Positions 14,668-23,730 of a stretch of DNA of 64,000 nucleotides are shown in pieces; position 1 is the stretch's first letter, and the number at the start of each line of letters is the position of its first letter. A program made the position numbers and the translations under genes. Below the pieces are notes generated by a model. The model was not told the DNA's origin. It worked only from the letters and a program-made list of their open reading frames with translations, and did not search any database. The stretch comes from Flavobacterium sp. RSP15 (GTDB taxonomy: Bacteria; Bacteroidota; Bacteroidia; Flavobacteriales; Flavobacteriaceae): contig NZ_RYDL01000003.1 of the NCBI RefSeq assembly GCF_003968755.1, forward strand, positions 223,177 through 287,176, written 5' to 3'.

Positions 14668-16881
14668 ATGATTCATAAAATCCAAAAATTTACCGATACG
14701 ACGTATTTCACTAATGCCCTAAAAGTAACTATCGCCACTGTAATTCCGGTGATGCTGTTTTCTTTTTTTGGCAAATTCGAAGTAGGTTTTACAATAGCTC
14801 TTGGAGCCTTTTTTACTTATCCCAGTGACATTCCAAGTAGTCTGAAACATAAAGTCAACGGGATTCTTGTAGCCACCATTCTTGTTGCTGGTGTGAATTT
14901 GCTAGTAAATATAATTTATCCGTATTCTTGGATTTTTTATCCTTTTTTAGCCCTGTTAGTTTTCCTGACATCCATGTTATCCGTTTACGGACAACGAGCT
15001 ACAATGGTTTCTTTCTCCACCCTGATTTCACTCTCCTTGACATTTTCTAATATAAATACCGGTTGGGCAATGGTGCAACATTCGGGTTTGATTCTAGCAG
15101 GAGGATTATTCTACCTCGTTGTTTCCCTTATTTTTCACTACATCAGACCACATCGCTACATCGAATTACAAATTGCTGAATGCATCAAACTTACGGCTAA
15201 ATATTTGAAACTAAGAGGAGATTTATGGACCATAGACGCCGATAAAAAAGCAATTATTGAAAAGCAGTTAAACCTTCAGGTCGAGTTGAACACCATTCAT
15301 CAAAACATAAGAGAAGTATTAATTAACAGCCATATAAGCGCTGGTTCTTCAAATCAAAATCGAAAAATGTTGCTTGTTTTTATAGCAATGGTAGAAATCC
15401 TTGAAGTGGCATTGTCTACAGCATTTGACCATGAAAAATTGCACCAAAAATTCGACAATCATCCGAAGGTGTTGCTGACGTATCAAAACTTAGCCTACAA
15501 TTTGGCCGCAAGTTTGAAGCAATTATCCAAAAGTGTAAAAAAACGAACGAATTATATTCCAAAACACACATTGCTAAACGATTTGAACGCCTTACAGCTG
15601 GCAATCACTGATTATGAGAAGGATTTGGGAAAAAATTATGCCTCAGAAGGCGTTTTTATGCTTACCACTATGCTGGAATATGCGGAAAAACAAGTCGAGA
15701 AAATAAAAATTGTAGAACGTGCTTTTACCTCAATTGTTAATTTACAGGATTTTACAGGAATCGATACCGATTTAGAAAAATTCTTAACACCGCAGTATTA
15801 TCCGTGGCGCACTCTGACCGAGAATCTGAGTTTTTCCTCCACTATTTTCAGGCATTCCTTACGATTAACAATAGCGCTATTAGTTGGTTTTATTATTGGA
15901 AAAATACTGCCTTTTCATAATGTATACTGGATTTTATTGACTATTATCGTTATCATGCGACCCGGTTACGGCTTGACTAAACAACGTTCTTTTCATAGAA
16001 TTCTAGGTACTGTTTTAGGTGGATTAATTGCCTTTGGAATTCTTTTCTTTGTCAAAGACAACATTATAATCAGTATTCTTTCTATTCTTTGCTTGCTTTT
16101 AGGATTCTCTTTTACCCAAACAAATTACAAAGTCAGTGCCACATTTGTAACCATGTATGTTGTTTTTATTTATGGAATTGTGACTCCTAACATAGGGGAT
16201 CTTGTTCAATTTAGAATACTGGACACCATTGTAGGTGCCGGTCTTGCTTTTTTGGCCAATCATTTTTTATGGCCTTCTTGGGAATTTTTAAACATGCCCA
16301 TGCATTTAGAAAAATCCATCAATGCCAATCAAAATTACCTGAAGGAAATTTCAATTTTTTATAATAAAAAAGGAACCGTTTCTACATCGTACCGCTTGGC
16401 TCGTAAAAATGCTTTCATCGAGATTGGGAATTTAATGGCTTCTTTTCAGAGAATGGCACAAGAGCCTAAATCAAAACAAAAACAGCTGCCTAAAGTCTAT
16501 AAACTAACGGTATTAAATCACTCTCTTCTCTCCTCATTAGCGTCTCTAGGAACTTACATTCAATCCCATAAAACAACCTCCGCATCTGAAGCATTCAATG
16601 TGGTGGTGGATACTGTGATTAGAAATCTGGATGAGGCTATTGCACTTTTGAAGGAAAATGATTTCAAGCTAAAAGAAAACCTTCCCAAAGAGGATTTAGC
16701 GCTACGTTTTACCGAATTGAAAAATATACGTGCCCGAGAATTGAAAGCAGGAATTCCTATTGATGAAAAGGCTTTTCAATTGAAAATGCAAGAAGCACAA
16801 TTGGTAATCGAACAATTAATCTGGCTGACCAGTTTATCCGAAACTATTTTAAAAACCACAACAGCATTAAAGGAATCTTAA
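14668..16881 (+). CDS. FUSC/YccS-family inner-membrane protein
   Basis: The 737-aa protein has two membrane blocks of about six helices each (roughly residues 15-160 and 405-540). They are separated by a helical cytoplasmic domain and followed by a C-terminal helical domain. The second block has the FUSC-type segment YWILLTIIVIMRPGYGLTKQRSFHRILGT, the signature of aromatic-acid efflux/fusaric acid resistance-like proteins (YccS group). Inferred to be a membrane transporter or exporter; the substrate is unknown. A bidirectional terminator lies between it and the convergent mqo. Confidence 0.88.
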   Translation: MIHKIQKFTDTTYFTNALKVTIATVIPVMLFSFFGKFEVGFTIALGAFFTYPSDIPSSLKHKVNGILVATILVAGVNLLVNIIYPYSWIFYPFLALLVFLTSMLSVYGQRATMVSFSTLISLSLTFSNINTGWAMVQHSGLILAGGLFYLVVSLIFHYIRPHRYIELQIAECIKLTAKYLKLRGDLWTIDADKKAIIEKQLNLQVELNTIHQNIREVLINSHISAGSSNQNRKMLLVFIAMVEILEVALSTAFDHEKLHQKFDNHPKVLLTYQNLAYNLAASLKQLSKSVKKRTNYIPKHTLLNDLNALQLAITDYEKDLGKNYASEGVFMLTTMLEYAEKQVEKIKIVERAFTSIVNLQDFTGIDTDLEKFLTPQYYPWRTLTENLSFSSTIFRHSLRLTIALLVGFIIGKILPFHNVYWILLTIIVIMRPGYGLTKQRSFHRILGTVLGGLIAFGILFFVKDNIIISILSILCLLLGFSFTQTNYKVSATFVTMYVVFIYGIVTPNIGDLVQFRILDTIVGAGLAFLANHFLWPSWEFLNMPMHLEKSINANQNYLKEISIFYNKKGTVSTSYRLARKNAFIEIGNLMASFQRMAQEPKSKQKQLPKVYKLTVLNHSLLSSLASLGTYIQSHKTTSASEAFNVVVDTVIRNLDEAIALLKENDFKLKENLPKEDLALRFTELKNIRARELKAGIPIDEKAFQLKMQEAQLVIEQLIWLTSLSETILKTTTALKES

Positions 16882-16885
16882 CAAG

Positions 16886-16929
16886 AAAAGCGCTTGAACC
16901 AGATTCTTATCTAATTCAAACGCTTTTTA
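16886..16929. terminator. Bidirectional terminator between the FUSC gene and mqo
   Basis: The stem AAAAGCGCTTGAA with TTCAAACGCTTTTT (one bulge) sits in the 64-bp gap between two convergent genes, with T-runs on both sides. Confidence 0.75.
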
Positions 16930-16945
16930 TTTTTGTGCTGACTTT

Positions 16946-18442
16946 CTAATTATTCAGTTTTAGGACGGCAGCCGTTTCTTTTCTGATTTTCTCTAATAAA
17001 ATTGGATCTTCATTGAGATTTTGACCATAAGAAGGAATCATGATTTTTAATTTCTCCTGCCACTCCGCCGTTTTAATTTCCTCTTTGAAACATCTTCCTA
17101 TCAAATCTATCATTATAGAAACTGCTGTTGAAGCACCTGGAGAAGCCCCCAGCAAAACGGATAAAGATCCATCTGCAGTGGTAATTACTTCGGTACCAAA
17201 CTCCAGTATGCCTCCTTCTTTTTCGTCTTTTTTTATCACTTGTACCCGTTGTCCGGCACGTTCAATTTTCCAGTCTTTGGATCGTGCCTTGGGAACATAT
17301 TCTCTTAACGCATTAATTCGGTCTTTAGGGGATTGGCGCACTTGCTCAATTAAATATTTGGTAAGGGGTATATTCTTAATACCTGCGGCTAACATTGGAA
17401 TAATATTATCTGATTTTATCGATAAAGGTAAATCTGAATAGGAGCCATTTTTTAAAAACCTAGTCGAAAAACCCGCAAAAGGACCAAAAAGCAATTGCTT
17501 TTCTCCATTTATCATTCGGGAATCAATATGTGGTACAGACATTGGTGGTGCTCCCACGCTTGCCTTACCATATACTTTAGCCTGGTGTTTTGCAATCACT
17601 TCCGGATTTGTGCATTTTAGCCATTGTCCGCTCACTGGGAAGCCGCCATAGCCTTTGCCTTCGGGCACATTTGCTTTTTCTAATAATGGCAAGGAACCAC
17701 CCCCAGCACCAATGAAAACAAATTTAGAGTATGTTTTTCTCTTTTGACCGGAAGCTAAATCAGTGATTTTTATGCGCCATAACTTATCTTCTCGTTGTTT
17801 TAATTTTTGAACTTCGTGGTTATAATGAATGGTAACCCCATCTAGTTTTGCTAAATAACCAAAAATACTTCGGGTCAATTCTCCAAAATTTACATCTGTC
17901 CCAATTGCCATTGAACTGGCGGCCACTTTTTCGGTTTCTGATCTCCCTTCCATAACCAGCGGCATCCATTCTTTTAATTGTGCAAAATCAGTACTAAAAA
18001 CCATTTGCTTAAAAAGAGGATTCAAATGCAACGCGTCAAATCTTTTTTTAAGATAAGCAACATTTTTTTCTCCCCATACAAAACTTATGTGGGGAATGCT
18101 TTTAATAAAATTTTCAGGAGAAGGAACTCTGTTTTCTTGAACGAGATATGCCCAGAACTGTCTGGAAACTTCGAAAGACTCCGCGATACTGATCGCTTTT
18201 TTTGGGCTGATGCTTCCATCAGGTCCTACGGGAGTGTAATTGAGTTCACAAAAAGCAGCATGTCCAGTTCCTGCATTATTCCATGCATCAGAGCTTTCAG
18301 CCGCCGCTCTATCTAATCGTTCGTAAATTTCAATTTTTATATCCGGTTGCAGTTCTTTTAGGATTAAGCCCAGCGTGGCGCTCATAATTCCAGCTCCAAT
18401 AAGAACTACTTCACTATTTGTACGTATGGTTGTGTCAGGCAT
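16946..18442 (-). CDS. mqo: Malate:quinone oxidoreductase
   Basis: The 498-aa FAD-dependent membrane-associated enzyme oxidises malate to oxaloacetate and passes electrons to quinone, replacing NAD-malate dehydrogenase in the TCA cycle. The N-terminal Rossmann motif VVLIGAGIMSATLG binds FAD. SSDAWNNAGTGHAAFCELNYTP is the characteristic Mqo segment, and LLGASPGASTAVSIM near the C-terminus is the second FAD/substrate signature. Full length. A -7 box CAAAGGTA (minus strand TACCTTTG) lies 18 bp upstream. Confidence 0.97.
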   Translation of the reverse strand: MPDTTIRTNSEVVLIGAGIMSATLGLILKELQPDIKIEIYERLDRAAAESSDAWNNAGTGHAAFCELNYTPVGPDGSISPKKAISIAESFEVSRQFWAYLVQENRVPSPENFIKSIPHISFVWGEKNVAYLKKRFDALHLNPLFKQMVFSTDFAQLKEWMPLVMEGRSETEKVAASSMAIGTDVNFGELTRSIFGYLAKLDGVTIHYNHEVQKLKQREDKLWRIKITDLASGQKRKTYSKFVFIGAGGGSLPLLEKANVPEGKGYGGFPVSGQWLKCTNPEVIAKHQAKVYGKASVGAPPMSVPHIDSRMINGEKQLLFGPFAGFSTRFLKNGSYSDLPLSIKSDNIIPMLAAGIKNIPLTKYLIEQVRQSPKDRINALREYVPKARSKDWKIERAGQRVQVIKKDEKEGGILEFGTEVITTADGSLSVLLGASPGASTAVSIMIDLIGRCFKEEIKTAEWQEKLKIMIPSYGQNLNEDPILLEKIRKETAAVLKLNN

Positions 18443-18459
18443 AACTAGATTTTAAAGTG

Positions 18460-18467
18460 CAAAGGTA
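18460..18467 (-). promoter_or_regulatory. -7 box of mqo
   Basis: The minus-strand TACCTTTG is a perfect TAnnTTTG box 18 bp upstream of the mqo start codon. Confidence 0.55.
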
Positions 18468-18560
18468 AATGATATATTCACAAAAAAAAGCATAAATTTT
18501 ACCTCAAAAGTTACATTTATCAAACCGTTTTAGCAAAAAAATAGCTTTTTTACACTGATT

Positions 18561-18977
18561 TTAAAATTTTTTCCTGGTCAAATAGTCCTGAAGCATAATC
18601 GTGGCCGATATTTCGTCAATAAGTGCTTTGTTTTGACGCTGTTTCTTACTCATGCCGCTATCTATCATGGATTGAAAAGCCATTTTTGAAGTAAACCGTT
18701 CATCAACCCGAATGACTTTCATCTCCGGAAAATGATTGGTAAAGTGCGTTACAAATCCTTTAATGATCGAAGCACTTTCTGAGGGTTCGCCATTCATTTG
18801 TTTGGGTTCACCAATAAGAACGGCTTCTACTTTTTCTTTGAAAAAATAATCCTTCAAAAAAGCAATTGCAGTTGCCGATGGGATTGTGGTTAAACCCGAA
18901 GCTATAATTTGCATTTCATCAGTTACCGCTATTCCGGTTCGTTTTTGACCGTAGTCTATGGAGAGAATTCTAGGCAT
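18561..18977 (-). CDS. ruvX: Putative pre-16S rRNA nuclease / Holliday junction resolvase-like YqgF
   Basis: The 138-aa RNase H-fold protein starts MPRILSIDYGQKRTGIAV, with the first catalytic Asp in the DYGxKRxGIA motif. It carries VDERFTSKMA with the second acidic residue and ALIDEISATIMLQDYL with the C-terminal acidic residue. Family members process the 5' end of 16S rRNA. Standard length. Transcribed alone or upstream of mqo on the minus strand with about 120 bp between. Confidence 0.95.
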   Translation of the reverse strand: MPRILSIDYGQKRTGIAVTDEMQIIASGLTTIPSATAIAFLKDYFFKEKVEAVLIGEPKQMNGEPSESASIIKGFVTHFTNHFPEMKVIRVDERFTSKMAFQSMIDSGMSKKQRQNKALIDEISATIMLQDYLTRKKF

Positions 18978-19040
18978 TTATAAGAAGTTTTACAAACATA
19001 TTGAGCTTAATCGGCTAAATCCATAAAAAAATCAGAATAA

Positions 19041-19280
19041 TTAATTTTCATATTTTGAAATCACTTTATCAAGATAGGCATCAACTTAGTATATTGTATA
19101 AAGTTTTGCCGTACCATTATGATTTTTTTCTAGTGAAGCGTCTACTTTTTTTTATTTCTAGTAAACGCCTCATCTTCCTGTACTATTTACTATTGTGAGT
19201 TCATCTGATGAAAAGAAACTCAATAACTCCAGAATTTTGGCTTTGATTTCGGGTTGAAATTCTAATCTAATGGTTTCCAT
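19041..19280 (-). pseudogene. Decayed type II antitoxin gene
   Basis: From the ATG at 19280 the frame reads METIRLEFQPEIKAKILELL then FFSSDELTIVNSTGR and stops after 36 codons. This is the N-terminus of a flavobacterial addiction-module antitoxin. Further on, another frame gives GTAKLYTIY-stop-VDAYLDKVIS, the usual C-terminal segment in which DEVDAYL is expected. At least one frameshift and one additional stop therefore separate the ends. No toxin gene is left on either side. A TATATTTG -7 box still lies upstream near 19306. Confidence 0.75.
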
Positions 19281-19333
19281 AGTACCTACAATTTAAAGTA
19301 CAAATATATAACATTTTCAAATTAATTTGACTT

Positions 19334-19362
19334 TTTGCTTTTAGTTAAAAACCCTATCTTTG
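19334..19362 (+). promoter_or_regulatory. dapD promoter
   Basis: TTTG at 19334-19337 (-33) and TATCTTTG at 19355-19362 (-7) are separated by 17 bp, a full match to the Bacteroidetes vegetative promoter. It overlaps the upstream in-frame ATG at 19335, which argues that translation starts at 19380 instead. Confidence 0.8.
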
Positions 19363-19379
19363 TCAAAAATCTATCAAAA

Positions 19380-20195
19380 ATGAATCCATTACAGCCGATT
19401 ATAGAACAAGCTTGGGAAAACCGTGCTTTGTTACAAGAAACTACAACAACTGATGCTATCAGAGCAGTTATTGAATTATTAGATACCGGAAAATTACGTG
19501 TTGCTGAACCAGTTGGAGCGGGATGGCAAGTAAACGAATGGGTAAAAAAAGCAGTAGTAATGTATTTCCCTATTCAAAAAATGGAAACATTAGAGTCTGG
19601 AATTTTCGAATACCATGACAAAATGTTATTGAAAAGAGGCTATGCCGAGAAAGGAATTCGTGTTGTTCCTAACGCAGTAGCGCGTTACGGTGCTTATATT
19701 TCCAGTGGTGTTATCTTGATGCCAAGTTATGTAAACATTGGTGCTTATGTAGACGAAGGAACTATGGTAGACACATGGGCAACCGTAGGTAGTTGTGCTC
19801 AAATAGGTAAAAACGTACACTTAAGCGGTGGCGTTGGTATTGGTGGCGTACTTGAACCTTTGCAAGCGGCTCCTGTAATTATTGAAGACGGCGCTTTCAT
19901 TGGTTCCAGATGTATCGTAGTTGAAGGGGTACATGTTGGGAAAGAAGCTGTACTTGGTGCCAATGTTTGCCTGACTGCCTCCACAAAAATTATTGATGTA
20001 ACCGGAGAAACTCCCGTTGAAATGAAGGGATATGTTCCTGCCCGTTCCGTTGTGATTCCTGGAAGTTATACAAAAACATTTCCTGCTGGAGATTTTCAAG
20101 TCCCTTGTGCTTTGATCATTGGAACTCGTAAACCATCCACTGATTTGAAAACATCATTGAACAATGCGTTACGTGAATATGATGTTGCGGTTTAA
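19380..20195 (+). CDS. dapD: 2,3,4,5-tetrahydropyridine-2,6-dicarboxylate N-succinyltransferase
   Basis: The 271-aa enzyme uses succinyl-CoA and tetrahydrodipicolinate in the succinylase branch of lysine/meso-diaminopimelate synthesis. The N-terminal helical domain MNPLQPIIEQAWENRALL is followed by a left-handed beta-helix of hexapeptide repeats (about 105-220: YVNIGAYVDEGTMVDTWATVGSCAQIGKNVHLSGG). The start at 19380 is chosen over the ATG 45 bp upstream because the promoter lies between them and the family begins MN..L. It runs into a terminator at 20227. Confidence 0.96.
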   Translation: MNPLQPIIEQAWENRALLQETTTTDAIRAVIELLDTGKLRVAEPVGAGWQVNEWVKKAVVMYFPIQKMETLESGIFEYHDKMLLKRGYAEKGIRVVPNAVARYGAYISSGVILMPSYVNIGAYVDEGTMVDTWATVGSCAQIGKNVHLSGGVGIGGVLEPLQAAPVIIEDGAFIGSRCIVVEGVHVGKEAVLGANVCLTASTKIIDVTGETPVEMKGYVPARSVVIPGSYTKTFPAGDFQVPCALIIGTRKPSTDLKTSLNNALREYDVAV

Positions 20196-20226
20196 TATGT
20201 TTTAAAACAAAAAAAAAGTGTATATT

Positions 20227-20251
20227 CCTCCCTTCAACGGGAGGTTTTTTT
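20227..20251 (+). terminator. Terminator after dapD
   Basis: The stem CCTCCC/GGGAGG with a TTCAAC loop (20227-20244) is followed by seven T. It ends 6 bp before the next start codon, so it may also affect expression of the glycosyltransferase gene. Confidence 0.85.
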
Positions 20252-20256
20252 ATGTT

Positions 20257-22107
20257 ATGAAGATACTAGTAATACAACAAAAAATGATTGGCGATGTTTT
20301 GATTAGTAGTATAATCTGCAACAATCTTCGTGTAGCCTATCCGGAAGCCCAAATCGATTATTTGGTTTATGAATCAACTACACCTGTATTACAAGGAAAC
20401 CCAAATCTTGACACTGTTATTTTATTTAAAGAAAAACATCGTAAAAACAAAAAGGAATTCTTCAAATTAGCCCTTCAAATTAGGGAAAATGAATATGATT
20501 TACTTATTGATGCCTACTCTAAACTGGAGAGTTGGCTCATTGTATTATTGAGCGGAGCCAAAAGGAAAATTTCCTACCGAAAAAAAGGTCGAAACTTTTT
20601 GTACACAACCACTGTCCCATTTGAATCATTTCCAAAAACAAGTTTGGGTTTAGCCATCGAAAGGCGCTTATCCTTATTAAAACCTTTGCATTTACCCATT
20701 GAAATTGATCCGTTTCCGAAATTATTTGTTACGGCAAAAGAAAAGCAAGTAGCAATAACCCTTTTTGAAAACCATCATGTTAGAAAAGACAGAAAAACGG
20801 TTATGATTAGTCTTTTGGGAAGCGAAAAACTAAAAACATATCCATTAGAATATATGGCAAAAGTAGTAGATGCGATTGTTGAAAATCAGGATGTAAATAT
20901 CCTTTTTAATTATTTTCCAAAGCAAATTGATGATGCTACAATAATTTTTGATGCCTGTAAACCCTCCACTAAAGAAAATATTTATTTTGACCTATTGGCC
21001 AATGATTTAAGAGGCTTTATTGCTATTATGAACCATTGTGATTTGATTATTGGAAACGATGGTGGTGCAATAAATATGGCCAAAGCGTTACACAAACCCT
21101 CCTTTATTATTTTTTCGCCTTGGATAGAAAAAAAAATATGGGCTACTTTTGAAGATGGAAAACAACACATGTCAGTTCATCTAAATGATTTCAAACCTCA
21201 ATTATTGCATTCGAAAACTGAAAAAGAACTCAAGAAAGAAGCGCTTTCTTTGTACCAAGAATTTACACCTGATTTATTTGGCGATAAAATTGAGTCGTTT
21301 ATAAACCAAAATCTAAACACTATCCTTAAACCAAATATAACGGTGCATCAAAAAAAAGCGCCGATAAGTGCCTTAATCATAACCTATAATGAAGCAGAAA
21401 ATATTAAATCTGTAATTAACGATTTAGATTTTGCAGAGGAGATTCTGGTAATTGATTCTTTTAGTACAGACCAAACAACAGCCATAGCTAGCTCCTATAA
21501 AAATGTAAAAGTAGTTCAACATGCATTCGAAAATTATGCTGCACAGCGCAACTTCGCAATACGTTTAGCCCAAAATAATTGGATTCTTTTCCTTGATGCT
21601 GACGAAAGAATTAGTGAAGCACTTAAAGATGAAATCATTGAAACAGTTTCTAAAAAAGAAAGTCAATCAGCCTATTTTTTCGACAGAACCTTTATGTTCC
21701 AAAACAAAAAACTACGCTTTAGTGGTTGGCAAACCGATAAGATATTCCGACTTTTTCAAAAAGATAAAGCCCATTATGCCTCTCATAAAATTGTTCATGA
21801 AAAACTAATTGTACACGGAAATATTGGCAAATTAAAAAACAAACTCATTCATTTCTCTTATAAAGACTATTCCAGTTACAAACAAAAAATGATTCATTAT
21901 GGCCAATTAAAAGCCCAAGAAGAATTTAATAAAGGCACCAAACCAACATTATTTCACTTTTACATTCGCCCTCTGTATCAATTCCTGTACCAGTACATTA
22001 TCAGGCTGGGGATTTTAGATGGCCAGAAAGGAATAACAATTTGCTATTTAAATGCACTTAGTGTCTATGTGCGTTTTCAGGAGTTAAAAAAACGTAATTC
22101 CTATTAA
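20257..22107 (+). CDS. Fused GT9 heptosyltransferase-like and GT2 glycosyltransferase
   Basis: The 616-aa protein is counted from MKILVIQQKMIGDVLISS, the usual GT9/WaaF N-terminus; an in-frame start 39 bp upstream would lie before the terminator and is less likely. Residues 1 to about 345 are GT9-like (GB-fold, NDGGAINMAKALHKPSF is the donor-site segment). Residues from about 375 (PISALIITYNEAENI) are GT2, with the DSFSTDQT and LFLDADERIS (DxD-like) motifs of WaaE/KdtX-type LPS core glucosyltransferases. Inferred to add sugars to the LPS core on the cytoplasmic side. In many relatives these are separate genes. Its 3' end overlaps the convergent kinase gene by 4 bp. Confidence 0.9.
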   Translation: MKILVIQQKMIGDVLISSIICNNLRVAYPEAQIDYLVYESTTPVLQGNPNLDTVILFKEKHRKNKKEFFKLALQIRENEYDLLIDAYSKLESWLIVLLSGAKRKISYRKKGRNFLYTTTVPFESFPKTSLGLAIERRLSLLKPLHLPIEIDPFPKLFVTAKEKQVAITLFENHHVRKDRKTVMISLLGSEKLKTYPLEYMAKVVDAIVENQDVNILFNYFPKQIDDATIIFDACKPSTKENIYFDLLANDLRGFIAIMNHCDLIIGNDGGAINMAKALHKPSFIIFSPWIEKKIWATFEDGKQHMSVHLNDFKPQLLHSKTEKELKKEALSLYQEFTPDLFGDKIESFINQNLNTILKPNITVHQKKAPISALIITYNEAENIKSVINDLDFAEEILVIDSFSTDQTTAIASSYKNVKVVQHAFENYAAQRNFAIRLAQNNWILFLDADERISEALKDEIIETVSKKESQSAYFFDRTFMFQNKKLRFSGWQTDKIFRLFQKDKAHYASHKIVHEKLIVHGNIGKLKNKLIHFSYKDYSSYKQKMIHYGQLKAQEEFNKGTKPTLFHFYIRPLYQFLYQYIIRLGILDGQKGITICYLNALSVYVRFQELKKRNSY

Positions 22108-22874
22108 GATTCCCAGAATTTTAATTTCTTTTTTAATCGTTTCTTTTTTGCGAATTTCTCCTGAAATTCACCTGTTGCCTGCCACATTTTATCAAAAATT
22201 GAAGTGCTTGACTCCCTATAATACTTTGCATATTCATCGCTCATGACCGCAATCATTTCCTTTTTTGGCGTAAGCCTGCTTAAGTTTTTCATTCTTGCAT
22301 CAAAATCCATTTCATCATGAAAAGTCATTCGGTTCAAGTCGACTAAATAAAAACTAAACTGAGCGTCCGCTACCTTTTTGATCAACGTATTTCCGGGAGA
22401 GTGGTCTAAAAATTCAATTCCTTTTTCATGCAAATCGAAAGAAAATTTAGTAAACTGTCTCAAAATAGCGTCATGATCCGGATAATCTGGAATTTCAACG
22501 AGTTCTCTAAATGTCAAGTCGCTCTCAAGATGTTCACTTACATAATAACTTTCATTCAGTCCCCAAAAATCAAAATTCTCGAAATAAGCTATAGGTTGTG
22601 GCGTACCAATTCCCTTTTCTAATAAAATAGTTGCATATTCGAAAGAACGTCTGGCTTTAGATTTTCTAAAATATTTATAGGCTATTTTATTGATCATATT
22701 TGGAATTTTGAAGGATTTGATATTAATCATTTTCCTTTCTAATTCAAAAAGTTTTATTTTGTTTCTTTGACCGTCTCCAAAAAGAATTCCTAAATCAGAA
22801 TTAAATTCTTTTATGAAACGGAGGACTTCATTGGAATTACCAACAGATTTAGAAAACATAAATTTTATAGTCAT
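22104..22874 (-). CDS. Kdo/InaA-type lipopolysaccharide kinase
   Basis: The 256-aa protein kinase-like fold enzyme has an ATP-lysine region around AYKYFRKSKARRSFEYA. A catalytic loop follows with DHSPGNTLIKK (HxxPxN type), and YLVDLNRM provides the metal-binding Asp. Family members phosphorylate Kdo or core heptose of lipopolysaccharide. The gene ends against the GT9-GT2 fusion and is the last of a three-gene minus-strand group with a DUF5672 gene and a glycosyltransferase, which supports a role in surface polysaccharide synthesis. Confidence 0.85.
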   Translation of the reverse strand: MTIKFMFSKSVGNSNEVLRFIKEFNSDLGILFGDGQRNKIKLFELERKMINIKSFKIPNMINKIAYKYFRKSKARRSFEYATILLEKGIGTPQPIAYFENFDFWGLNESYYVSEHLESDLTFRELVEIPDYPDHDAILRQFTKFSFDLHEKGIEFLDHSPGNTLIKKVADAQFSFYLVDLNRMTFHDEMDFDARMKNLSRLTPKKEMIAVMSDEYAKYYRESSTSIFDKMWQATGEFQEKFAKKKRLKKKLKFWES

Positions 22875-22898
22875 TTTTGTTCTTTTTGTACAATTATC

Positions 22899-23681
22899 TT
22901 AATGTTGATTTAATATTGGTTCCCAAAACTCCATCACTTTCGGTTTATTAATTCCGTGACATCCAAATGGTAGTTCATTGTTATTTAGCATCAATGCAAT
23001 TTTAGGTTTTCGATCTATTGCAAAACGCAACGCTTCTATATAATCTGGTATTCTAAAATCAGGATTGAATTCAGCTGCCTTCAGCGACCAAAAAACATCT
23101 TCAATAGCATAGATTTCTTTTTCTTCAGCACGCAAAAAATCAAGAATAAATGGCTCGTTTTGCTTCACAACGGCATAATGAGAAGCTGTTTTACGCAATG
23201 AAAAGCCCCCATTTCCTACTTTAAAAAAAGTTTGCTCTCTGTCATTTTTCTTTTTAGATCTAAATTTTCTGGCAATCAAATTAAAAAATTTTGCCCAAAT
23301 AGATTTCTTTAAACTAGCAATCCAAGGCGCCCCTATGTAATCATAACCTTGATTACACCAAAACGCTAATTCATCTTTAAAAACAAAAGCATCCAATTGA
23401 TAAATTAAAATATATTCAGAATCTAAAAAACGTTCATAAAAGGAAGAAGACAATAGTAATTCATTATATCCTTCAATATTTTGGAAATACTTTTTTGGAA
23501 AATTCTCAACAGAAATCGCATCATACTTAGCTGTAATATACGAATTATCTAAACCTTCTGGCTGAACTAGAATAATTTCATATTTAACAAGCACTTTCAA
23601 ACATCGCAAAAACGATTTCTCTTCAAGTTCCCCAAAATAGGATTTGTATATGGGGATGACAACTTTTACTGAATTTTTCAT
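22899..23681 (-). CDS. DUF5672 family protein, glycosyltransferase-like
   Basis: The 260-aa protein begins KVVIPIYKSYFGELEEKSF. It has ILIYQLDAFVF (a DxD-like acidic pair within a GT-A-like strand) and GYDYIGAPW, followed by NGGFSLR and a glutamate/aspartate pair in EEKEIYAIEDVFW. This set is characteristic of DUF5672 and resembles GT-A transferases. No signal peptide or membrane helix is visible. The sugar and acceptor are unknown. It lies in the LPS/surface glycan cluster, 24 bp from the kinase gene. Confidence 0.85.
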   Translation of the reverse strand: MKNSVKVVIPIYKSYFGELEEKSFLRCLKVLVKYEIILVQPEGLDNSYITAKYDAISVENFPKKYFQNIEGYNELLLSSSFYERFLDSEYILIYQLDAFVFKDELAFWCNQGYDYIGAPWIASLKKSIWAKFFNLIARKFRSKKKNDREQTFFKVGNGGFSLRKTASHYAVVKQNEPFILDFLRAEEKEIYAIEDVFWSLKAAEFNPDFRIPDYIEALRFAIDRKPKIALMLNNNELPFGCHGINKPKVMEFWEPILNQH

Positions 23682-23730
23682 TTTATTATGTTACTTTTAG
23701 GTCAAAAAATATAAAACTGATTTGTATCTA

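Noticed and set aside
19335..19379. Upstream ATG of dapD
   Set aside because: The promoter -33 and -7 elements overlap this stretch, and the DapD family begins at the later ATG (19380).
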